Source of the DNA: Rhizobium sullae
GTDB taxonomy: Bacteria > Pseudomonadota > Alphaproteobacteria > Rhizobiales > Rhizobiaceae
Direction: 5' to 3'
Assembly: GCF_900169785.1 (NCBI RefSeq)
Contig: NZ_FWER01000003.1
Coordinates: 143,883-207,882 of the forward strand
DNA: 64,000 nt
The position numbers were made by a program, and so were the translations under genes. Of the stretch, positions 57,720-64,000 are shown in pieces. A model generated the notes under the pieces. That model was given only the letters and a program-made list of their open reading frames with translations, had not been told where the DNA came from and did no database searches. Numbering within the stretch: the first letter of the stretch is position 1; every line of letters begins with the position of its first letter.

Positions 57720-58172
57720 CTACTTCAGCAGCTCCTTGACTGTGCCGGACGCCTTGGCGAAGTCCATCTGCCCGGCATAACGCTCCTTGAGCGCCGCCAT
57801 GACCTTGCCCATGTCCTTCGGCCCCTCTGCGCCGGTTTCCTCGATGATCGCGGCGACATTCGCCCGCACTTCATGCTCCGAAAGCTGCTTGGGCAGGAAG
57901 TCCTGGATGACAACGATTTCGGCACGTTCCTTGGCGGCGAGTTCCGGACGGGCGTTCTCTTCGTAGATCTTCGCCGATTCGTCGCGTTGCTTCACCATCT
58001 TGGCGAGGATCTGCAGGATCTCGTCGTCCGAAGCCTCGCCTTTGCCTGTGCCGCGATTGGCGATATCGCGGTCCTTGATCGCCGCCTGGATCAGGCGGAC
58101 GGTCGAGAGCCGTTCGGCATTCTTGGATTTCATCGCGTCCTTGAGCGCGGTGGCGAGCTGATCGCGCAGCAT
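57720..58172 (-). CDS. GatB/YqeY domain protein
   Basis: The 150-residue protein matches the YqeY family: MLRDQLATALKDAMKSKNAE at the start, then TVRLIQAAIKDRDI, EIVVIQDFLPKQLSEHEV and a C-terminal GKVMAALKERYAGQMDF. The fold equals the tRNA-binding tail of GatB. It may assist amidotransferase or tRNA-related functions. The start at MLRDQL fits family length. It is divergent from carA. Confidence 0.92.
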   Translation of the reverse strand: MLRDQLATALKDAMKSKNAERLSTVRLIQAAIKDRDIANRGTGKGEASDDEILQILAKMVKQRDESAKIYEENARPELAAKERAEIVVIQDFLPKQLSEHEVRANVAAIIEETGAEGPKDMGKVMAALKERYAGQMDFAKASGTVKELLK

Positions 58173-58446
58173 TATCTTCACTCCTGTTGAATGGCGCTTC
58201 ATAAACCAGCCCGATGGCAGGGATCAAATAAATTGCGAGATTCGCGTAAGAAAGCGCAGGAAAAGGCCACCGATCCGCGCTAGAAAGATTGACGCCGGGG
58301 CATAGCGCGGCTATCTACCGCCACCTGCACCAAAATTCGTGATCAGGCCTGAGATGCGCTGCGACAAGCTGCGCTCATACGCTTGCGAACACAAATGGCA
58401 GTCTGACGGCCCCGAGACGTCGACACCTGCCGGAAACGGGATAAAG

Positions 58447-59652
58447 ATGACCGCGACAGCACCCTGGACAACCGAAAAGCCGACCGCCCTGCTCGTTCTG
58501 GCAGATGGAACCGTGATCGAAGGCAAGGGCATCGGCGCGACCGGCAAGGTTCAGGCCGAAGTGGTCTTCAATACGGCGCTGACCGGCTACGAGGAAATCC
58601 TGACCGACCCCTCCTATCTCGGCCAGATCGTTACCTTCACCTTCCCCCATATCGGCAACATCGGCACCAATGACGAAGACATCGAAGACCTGACGCCGGC
58701 AGCACGCCACGGCGCGGTCGGCGTCATCTTCAAGGCCGACATCACCGAGCCTTCCAGCTACCGCGCCGCAAAGCACCTCGACACCTGGCTGAAGGCCCGT
58801 GGCGTCATCGGCCTCTGCGGCGTCGATACGCGCGCGCTTACCGCCTGGATCCGCGAGAACGGCGCACCGAACGCGGTCATTGCCCATGATCCGAACGGCG
58901 TCTTCGACCTTGAAACCCTGAAGGCGGAAGCCAAGGCCTGGAGCGGCCTCGAAGGCCTCGATCTCGCCAAGATCGCGTCTTCCGGCCAGTCGTCGCAGTG
59001 GGCTCAAACGCCGTGGATATGGAATGAAGGCTACGCGGAACTCAACGCCGACAAAACAAAATACCATGTCGTCTGCCTCGATTACGGCGTAAAGCGCAAC
59101 ATCCTGCGCCTCTTTGCCGGCCTCGATTGCAAGGTCACGGTCGTTCCGGCGACGACGAGCGCCGAAGATGTGCTTGCCATGCAGCCGGACGGCATCTTCC
59201 TGTCAAACGGCCCGGGCGATCCGGCGGCAACCGGCGAATATGCCGTGCCGGTGATCCAGAAGCTGATCAAAACGGACATCCCGGTCTTCGGCATCTGCCT
59301 CGGCCACCAGATGCTCGGCCTCGCGCTCGGCGCAAAGACCGAAAAAATGCATCAGGGCCATCACGGCGCCAACCATCCGGTGAAGGACCATACGACCGGC
59401 AAGGTCGAGATCGTCTCGATGAACCACGGCTTCGCAGTCGACACGAAGTCATTGCCAGAAGGCATTGAAGAAACTCACGTTTCTCTCTTCGACGGCACGA
59501 ATTGCGGCCTACGTGTTTCAGGCAAGCAGATCTTCTCCGTTCAGCACCATCCGGAAGCCTCCCCCGGCCCGCAGGACAGCCACTACCTCTTCCGCCGCTT
59601 CATCAACATGGTGCGCGAGAAGAAAGGTGAAGCAGCGCTCGCCGAGCGTTGA
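58447..59652 (+). CDS. carA: carbamoyl-phosphate synthase small subunit
   Basis: The 401-residue glutaminase subunit has an N-terminal domain (LVLADGTVIEGKGIGATGKV, then FNTALTGYEEILTDPSYLGQ) and a class I glutamine amidotransferase domain with the catalytic Cys in VFGICLGHQMLGLA near 280-293 and His/Glu in QHHPEASPGPQDS near 365-377. It feeds ammonia to CarB for arginine and pyrimidine synthesis; carB is not adjacent. Length is normal. The ATG giving MTATAPWTTEK is used. Confidence 0.97.
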   Translation: MTATAPWTTEKPTALLVLADGTVIEGKGIGATGKVQAEVVFNTALTGYEEILTDPSYLGQIVTFTFPHIGNIGTNDEDIEDLTPAARHGAVGVIFKADITEPSSYRAAKHLDTWLKARGVIGLCGVDTRALTAWIRENGAPNAVIAHDPNGVFDLETLKAEAKAWSGLEGLDLAKIASSGQSSQWAQTPWIWNEGYAELNADKTKYHVVCLDYGVKRNILRLFAGLDCKVTVVPATTSAEDVLAMQPDGIFLSNGPGDPAATGEYAVPVIQKLIKTDIPVFGICLGHQMLGLALGAKTEKMHQGHHGANHPVKDHTTGKVEIVSMNHGFAVDTKSLPEGIEETHVSLFDGTNCGLRVSGKQIFSVQHHPEASPGPQDSHYLFRRFINMVREKKGEAALAER

Positions 59653-59807
59653 ACCGCCCCTGACGGCCAAGTCAAAAGCCCGGATGCCCTCAAGACAGTT
59701 GCCTTTGCGTGACGTGCTCTTTGCGGCGCCGGCCGGCGCTGATAGGCCGCGTCCGGTGGTCCGGCCGCTGATCGGCGCGCGGGATCGGCCGTTCATTGTT
59801 GCCGGCC

Positions 59808-59839
59808 GCCCCCGAAGTGGATGTCCAACTTTCGGGGGC
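59808..59839. repeat. inverted repeat between convergent carA and aspS
   Basis: GCCCCCGAA and TTCGGGGGC form a perfect 9-bp stem with a 14-nt loop, without a T run. It is embedded in GC-rich sequence with GGCCG-type palindromes. It could be a terminator of weak type for the two convergent genes or a dispersed palindromic element; the adjacent GTCCAACTTTCGGGGG also resembles IS ends. Confidence 0.5.
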
Positions 59840-59879
59840 CATTTCATGGCTGCGGGCGTTTTACTCCGTTACGAAGAAC

Positions 59880-61670
59880 TCAGTCCTTCTTGATCGGCGG
59901 GATCGGCCGGATCGCCAGTTCGCGCAGCTGCGTCGGCGTTGCCGGCGACGGGGCGCCCATCAGGAGGTCCTGCGCCTGCTGGTTCATCGGGAACAGCGTC
60001 ACTTCGCGCAGGTTCTTGGCGCCGACGAGCAGCATCACGATACGGTCGATGCCGAAGGCAGCGCCACCATGCGGCGGCGCGCCGTATTGGAAGGCACGAT
60101 AGAGACCGCCGAAGCGATCCTCGACGTCCTGCTGGCTCAAGCCCACCTTTTCGAAGGCGGCGACCATCAGTTCCGGCGACTGGTTACGGATCGAGCCCGA
60201 AGCGATTTCGAAGCCGTTGCAGACGGCGTCGTACTGGAAGGCCTTGATTGTCAGCGGATCCTGGTTCTGCAGTGCCTCCAAGCCGCCCTGCGGCATGGAG
60301 AAGGGGTTGTGCGCGAAGTCGACCCGCTTCTCTTCCTCGTTCCATTCGAAGAACGGGAAGTCGACGATCCAGCAGAGCTCAAAACGGTCGCGGTCGATGA
60401 GGTTCAGCTCGTCGGCGGCGCGGTTGCGTGCTTCGCCTGCGAACTTGTAGAACTTGTCCGGCTCGCCGGCGACGAAGAAGCAGGCGTCGCCGTCATCGAG
60501 GCCGAGCTGGGTACGGATTGCATCCGTGCGCTCTTCGCCAATGTTCTTGGCAAGCGGGCCTGCGCCTTCGAGCTTGTCGCCCTCCTTGCGCCAGAAGATG
60601 TAGCCAAGGCCCGGCTGGCCCTGGCTCTGCGCCCAGGCGTTCATGCGGTCGCAGAAGGCGCGGGAGCCGCCGGTCTTTGCCGGGATCGCCCAGACCTGAA
60701 CCTTCGGGTTGGATGCGATCATGTTCGCGAAAACCTTGAAGCCTGAACCGGCGAAGTGTTCGGTCACCGCCTCCATGACGATCGGGTTGCGCAGGTCCGG
60801 CTTGTCGGAGCCGTATTTGCGGATTGCCTCGTCATAAGGAATGCGCGGCCACTCCTGGGTCACCGGCTTACCTTCGGCAAACTCCTCGAACACCTTGGTC
60901 ATCAGCGGACCCGTGGCATTCCAGACGTCCTCCTGGGTCACGAAGCTCATTTCGAGGTCGAGCTGGTAGAATTCACCCGGCAGGCGGTCGGCACGCGGGT
61001 CTTCGTCGCGGAAGCAGGGTGCGATCTGGAAATAGCGGTCGAAACCGGCAACCATCAAGAGTTGCTTGTAAAGCTGCGGCGCCTGCGGCAGGGCATAGAA
61101 GGTGCCCGGATGGATGCGGCTCGGCACCAGGAAGTCACGTGCGCCTTCCGGCGAGGAGGCCGTCAGGATCGGCGTCGAATATTCGGTGAAGCCGATATTG
61201 CCCATTTCGCGGCGCATGGCAGAGATGACCTGGGTGCGCTTGACGATGTTCTTGTGCAGCGTCTCGCGGCGAAGGTCGAGAAAGCGGTACTTGAGGCGGA
61301 CGTCTTCCGGATAGTCCGGCTCGCCGAAGACCGGCAGCGGTAGTTCCTTGGCGGCGGAGAGAACTTCGATCTCCTGCGCGTAAAGCTCGATCTCGCCAGT
61401 CGCCATCGCCTTGTTGACGGTGTCTTCGGTACGTGCCTTCACGAGGCCGTCGATGCGGATGACCCACTCGCCGCGAACGGTTTCCGCCATCTTGAAAGCC
61501 GGCGAATCCGGATCGGCAACGACCTGCGTGATGCCGTAATGGTCGCGAAGGTCGATAAAGAGAAGGCCGCCATGGTCGCGAACGCGGTGGACCCAGCCGG
61601 AAATCCGGACATTCGAGCCGACATCCGCCTTGCGGAGGGCTGCACATGTGTGGCTGCGGTAGCGATGCAT
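59880..61670 (-). CDS. aspS: aspartyl-tRNA synthetase (probably non-discriminating)
   Basis: The 596-residue class II synthetase has the N-terminal OB-fold anticodon domain ([20 protein letters not shown]), motif 2 ([20 protein letters not shown]), the bacterial GAD insert and motif 3 [18 protein letters not shown] near 530-547. It charges tRNA-Asp. Alphaproteobacteria lacking AsnRS use such enzymes also on tRNA-Asn, then GatCAB; whether this applies is inferred. The ATG at [14 protein letters not shown] is the normal start; the upstream extension is not part of the family. Confidence 0.96.
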   Translation of the reverse strand: MHRYRSHTCAALRKADVGSNVRISGWVHRVRDHGGLLFIDLRDHYGITQVVADPDSPAFKMAETVRGEWVIRIDGLVKARTEDTVNKAMATGEIELYAQEIEVLSAAKELPLPVFGEPDYPEDVRLKYRFLDLRRETLHKNIVKRTQVISAMRREMGNIGFTEYSTPILTASSPEGARDFLVPSRIHPGTFYALPQAPQLYKQLLMVAGFDRYFQIAPCFRDEDPRADRLPGEFYQLDLEMSFVTQEDVWNATGPLMTKVFEEFAEGKPVTQEWPRIPYDEAIRKYGSDKPDLRNPIVMEAVTEHFAGSGFKVFANMIASNPKVQVWAIPAKTGGSRAFCDRMNAWAQSQGQPGLGYIFWRKEGDKLEGAGPLAKNIGEERTDAIRTQLGLDDGDACFFVAGEPDKFYKFAGEARNRAADELNLIDRDRFELCWIVDFPFFEWNEEEKRVDFAHNPFSMPQGGLEALQNQDPLTIKAFQYDAVCNGFEIASGSIRNQSPELMVAAFEKVGLSQQDVEDRFGGLYRAFQYGAPPHGGAAFGIDRIVMLLVGAKNLREVTLFPMNQQAQDLLMGAPSPATPTQLRELAIRPIPPIKKD

Positions 61671-61928
61671 AATGTCTAATCCTGGTATTTTGGCTTGAGA
61701 CGGCAGCAAGGGGCTCGAATGGCTCTCCGGTGCCGACAAGAAAATCGGGCGGAAAAGCGCATGGACGGTCCGATTTGTCAAGGCTTGGGCCGCATCGAGC
61801 AGCACTTTGGCGTGGTTTATTCGGAAGCCCAATGCAAGGCAACTGCGGCAGTTTAGCCTTCACTTCTTTATTGATGAAACCTGCAGTCAACTTTAAAGAT
61901 GACGCCATTGTTGTTGCCGGAGCGCCAG

Positions 61929-63320
61929 ATGCCCCTACTCACCCGCCGCAATCTGCTGAAGGCGTCCGCCATCGCCGGCGCTTATGGCGCCGGCATGGCT
62001 GTCGCCGGCAAGTTCGGCTTTGCCGGCTCGGCACCCGAACCGCGGGTGCTGCGGGCGGTGAAGACCGAGGCTTCGCTGACCGCTGCCGGGCCGACGAGGG
62101 GTGTCATGACCTGGGGCGACGGTGGTCCACCGCCGGTGCTGCGCATGACCCGTGGCAGGCCCTATGCCGCGCGCCTGACCAATGCTCTAGACGAACCGAC
62201 GACGATCCACTGGCATGGCCTGCGCATCGACAACCGGATGGACGGCGTGCCCTTCATGACGCAGCCCTACGTCTATACCGGCGACAGCTTCGACTACGCC
62301 TTCACGCCGCCGGATGCCGGCACCTTCTGGTACCACCCGCATTGCAACACGCTTACACAGATAGGGCGCGGCATGGCCGGCGCGATCGTCGTCGAGGATC
62401 CGGCCGATCCGGCATTCGATGCAGAAATCGTGCTCAACCTGCGCGACTGGCGGCTCGGCGGAGACGGGCAGTTCATTGCGCCCTTCCGTCCGCGCGACGC
62501 GGCAAAGACCGGCACCTACGGAACAGTGCGCACCGCGAACTGGCAGCAGGAGCCGCAATATGATGCGCCGGCCGGCGGCCTTGTCCGCCTGCGCGTCGCC
62601 GTGACAGATGTCACCCGCGTCTTCTCGCTGCGGATGGAGGGCGCCGAGGCGACGGTGATTGCCATCGACGGCAATCCGGTGCCACAGCGCTTTCCGCTTG
62701 ACCTGCTCCAGATCGGCCCCGGGCAGCGGCTGGATCTTGCCGTCAGGATGCCGGACAGCGAGGGCGCTGTAGCGATTCTGGAGGATATTCGGGGGACTGC
62801 GCCGAAAACAATCGCCAGCCTGCGCGCCGTCGGACAGTCTCTGAAACGCAATGCGGGCGACCTTGCCCCGCTTGCCGCCAATCCGGTCCCGCACGCCGAT
62901 GTGTCCTCCGCCGAGAAGATCCCGCTGGTGCTCAGCGCCACGGCGGAAAACGCATCCGCCGACAGCATATGCGGCACGCTGGGCTACACTTTCTGGGCGA
63001 TCAACAGGGTGCCATGGCCGGGCGACATTGCCGGTTCGGCCGCTCCGATTGCCGAGCTGAAGCTCGGCAAGAGCTACGTCTTCCAGCTCGAGAACGTGAC
63101 GCCGCACTTGCATCCGATCCATCTGCACGGCATGAGCTTCACCGTTATTTCGTCCTCGACGCGACAGGTGATGCCGCTCGTTTCCGACACCTATCTCGTC
63201 CAACCCGACGAGAAGGTCCAGCTCGCCTTCGTCGCCGACAATCCGGGCGACTGGGTGCTGCATTGCCATATCATCGAGCATCAGAAAACGGGCATGACGA
63301 GCTATGTGCGGGTTGTTTAA
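61929..63320 (+). CDS. multicopper oxidase, Tat-exported
   Basis: The 463-residue protein has a twin-arginine signal (LTRRNLLKASAIAGAYGAG) and the four copper-binding motifs: HWHG and FWYHPH in domain 1, HPIHLHG and HCHIIEH in domain 3, which supply the type 1-3 coppers. A Leu rather than Met or Phe in the axial position is not resolved. It is laccase-like, of the FtsP/CumA/SufI type, and may detoxify copper(I) or act on phenols or Mn(II). GGAG 7 nt upstream supports the start. It is divergent from aspS. Confidence 0.9.
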   Translation: MPLLTRRNLLKASAIAGAYGAGMAVAGKFGFAGSAPEPRVLRAVKTEASLTAAGPTRGVMTWGDGGPPPVLRMTRGRPYAARLTNALDEPTTIHWHGLRIDNRMDGVPFMTQPYVYTGDSFDYAFTPPDAGTFWYHPHCNTLTQIGRGMAGAIVVEDPADPAFDAEIVLNLRDWRLGGDGQFIAPFRPRDAAKTGTYGTVRTANWQQEPQYDAPAGGLVRLRVAVTDVTRVFSLRMEGAEATVIAIDGNPVPQRFPLDLLQIGPGQRLDLAVRMPDSEGAVAILEDIRGTAPKTIASLRAVGQSLKRNAGDLAPLAANPVPHADVSSAEKIPLVLSATAENASADSICGTLGYTFWAINRVPWPGDIAGSAAPIAELKLGKSYVFQLENVTPHLHPIHLHGMSFTVISSSTRQVMPLVSDTYLVQPDEKVQLAFVADNPGDWVLHCHIIEHQKTGMTSYVRVV

Positions 63321-63366
63321 GATGCCGGCAACGTCCCCGCCCTTCTAGGCCATTTGGCGAGGCAAG

Positions 63367-63402
63367 TCCCCTCGCCCCGCTTGCAGGGAGAGGGCGAGGG
63401 GA
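63367..63402. repeat. rhizobial-type palindromic repeat
   Basis: TCCCCTCGCCC and GGGCGAGGGGA pair perfectly (11 bp) around a loop containing CGCTTGCAGG. This sequence type (ccctcgcccCgcttgc.gggagagggcgaggg) is a dispersed palindromic element often seen between genes in Rhizobiales. It lies 47 nt after the multicopper oxidase gene and may also act in termination or mRNA decay. Confidence 0.75.
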
Positions 63403-63503
63403 ATCTTCGGCATGACGAGACCTCTCTTTGTATGTTGCATAAAGCTTTCCGCCATAGTTGCATTACCTTTAGCAGAGAGTCGTACACTGAGAGGCCTCCC
63501 GCT

Positions 63504-63653
63504 GTGAGCGGTATCGAAATCTTCTCTTTCATTGTTCTGCCTGCGATGGTAGCCGCCGGAGGCTGGATTGCCATGCTCGCCAACGAACGCAGCAATTGTA
63601 GGAAGCATCGTGTGACTTCTCCCCGCCGTGAAGGACGGGGCTTCCGGTCTTGA
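63504..63653 (+). CDS. small membrane protein whose tail is altered by an IS end
   Basis: A GTG opens a 49-residue frame: one TM helix (IEIFSFIVLPAMVAAGGWIA) and MLANERSNCR, a pattern I know from small rhizobial membrane proteins. The last part (HRVTSPRREGRGFRS) is encoded by the IS605-type right end, so the natural C-terminus has probably been replaced by the insertion. There is only a weak ribosome site. Function unknown. Confidence 0.5.
   Translation: MSGIEIFSFIVLPAMVAAGGWIAMLANERSNCRKHRVTSPRREGRGFRS
63613..63645 (-). mobile_element. IS200/IS605-type right end with omega-RNA-like hairpin
   Basis: On the minus strand the sequence downstream of tnpB is AAGCCCCGTCCTTCACGGCG followed by GGGAGAAGTCACAC. 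It forms an imperfect hairpin with a CCCCG/CGGGG core. This is the usual subterminal hairpin at the right end of IS605-family elements and the scaffold end of TnpB omega-RNA. The element boundary is probably close to 63613, just before the host sequence (GATGCTTCC). Confidence 0.65.
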
Positions 63654-64000
63654 TCACGCCGCATTCGCGCGGGGACTGCTACCGTCTTCTTCCTGCTTCC
63701 GACCCGCAACCGGGTTCGATTCACAGGCCATCTCCGGATGTCCGCCGGTTCGGGCCTTGCGGCCCAGGTAAAGGATGTTCAGCGCCGCATTGTGGTCGGC
63801 GCAGGCGGCGTGGCCGCAGAGAGGCACTGGAACGTGTCCCTGTCGGGACGGTTGGCCGCCTCGATGTGTCCGCACGCGTGACACCTCTGCGAGGTGTAGG
63901 CGGGGTTGACGTAGTAGACGCCGCCGCCGGACCGGCGCATCTTGTATTCGATCTGCCTGACGGTCTCGCCCGGCGAGACGTCGAGCATGGAGCGGTTCGA
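63654..64000 (-). pseudogene. tnpB (IS200/IS605 OrfB), frameshifted and cut by the window edge
   Basis: One minus frame reads MLDVSPGETVRQIEYKMRRS, then QRCHACGHIEAANRPDRDTF and QC, the first zinc-ribbon pair of TnpB. The next pair continues in another frame as LCGHAACADHNAALNILYL with the family Asp. A one-base deletion near 63823-63828 in CTCTCTGC breaks the gene between the two Cys pairs. The 5' part lies beyond the window. The nuclease would be inactive unless the shift is a sequencing error. Confidence 0.75.

Noticed and set aside
63354..63503. Extension of the small membrane protein upstream to an ATG at 63354
   Set aside because: The extra 50 residues are encoded by the palindromic repeat and lack protein character; the GTG at 63504 directly precedes the TM helix.

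Overview
The window looks like the chromosome of a Rhizobiaceae member (Rhizobium/Agrobacterium type). The evidence is the high-GC core genes, the housekeeping set (rpoD, dnaG, carA, aspS, recQ, kbl-tdh, yqeY), a ProXWV-type quaternary-amine transporter, and families common in rhizobia (DUF930, DUF1428, DUF427, GYD, small Cys-containing secreted protein). The assignment comes from gene content and protein character only; no database was searched.

Positions 1 to about 14,060 are an accessory block of lower and more variable base composition that resembles an integrated mobilizable plasmid or IME. In order it holds the tail of an unknown gene, an XRE-ImmA/IrrE metallopeptidase, a leftward three-gene operon of unknown proteins (one, perhaps two, with PD-(D/E)XK-like signatures), a divergent ParA ATPase with an overlapping small partner, a ColE2/primase-type replication protein, small proteins, a three-TM membrane protein, a single-chain type IIG-like restriction-modification enzyme, and a MobV relaxase preceded by an oriT-like inverted repeat. 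A stretch matching the 3' end of a tRNA (T-stem, acceptor stem, CCA) lies at 14,038-14,056 beside the C-terminal piece of a tyrosine integrase, and is a plausible attachment site.

Positions 14,060-18,100 are a scrap zone: two integrase fragments on the same strand in the right order for one gene, separated by a phd-vapC toxin-antitoxin pair and a frameshifted nuclease-like remnant; then IS5-like and IS481-like transposase remnants around an outer-membrane beta-barrel gene.

From about 18,100 the sequence looks like ordinary chromosome. 18.1-19.5 kb has a zinc-ribbon protein and a nucleotidyltransferase-HEPN protein. 19.6-24.5 kb is a leftward three-gene glucan synthesis and export cluster (HlyD-type adaptor, periplasmic alpha/alpha-barrel protein, cellulose-synthase-like GT2). 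25.6-35.5 kb is one compact leftward catabolic operon (LacI regulator, Gfo/Idh dehydrogenase, CoA-transferase, enoyl-CoA hydratase, aldehyde dehydrogenase, GMC oxidoreductase, SDR, second GMC oxidoreductase) with two LacI-type operators upstream and no transporter; its substrate is not evident. 35.6-37.1 kb holds a likely sRNA and small conserved proteins. 37.5-40.5 kb is proX-proW-proV. 40.5-44.7 kb has DUF427, an EamA exporter, an AraC regulator, a 53-aa protein, a proline-rich DUF930 protein and a GYD protein.

44.9-59.7 kb carries rpoD, a frameshifted GFA-family pseudogene, tdh-kbl, a methyltransferase, an SDR, a cupin, recQ-dnaG, an uncharacterized protein, yqeY and carA. 59.9-64 kb carries aspS, a Tat-exported multicopper oxidase, a small membrane protein whose tail runs into an IS200/IS605-type end, and a frameshifted tnpB cut by the window edge.
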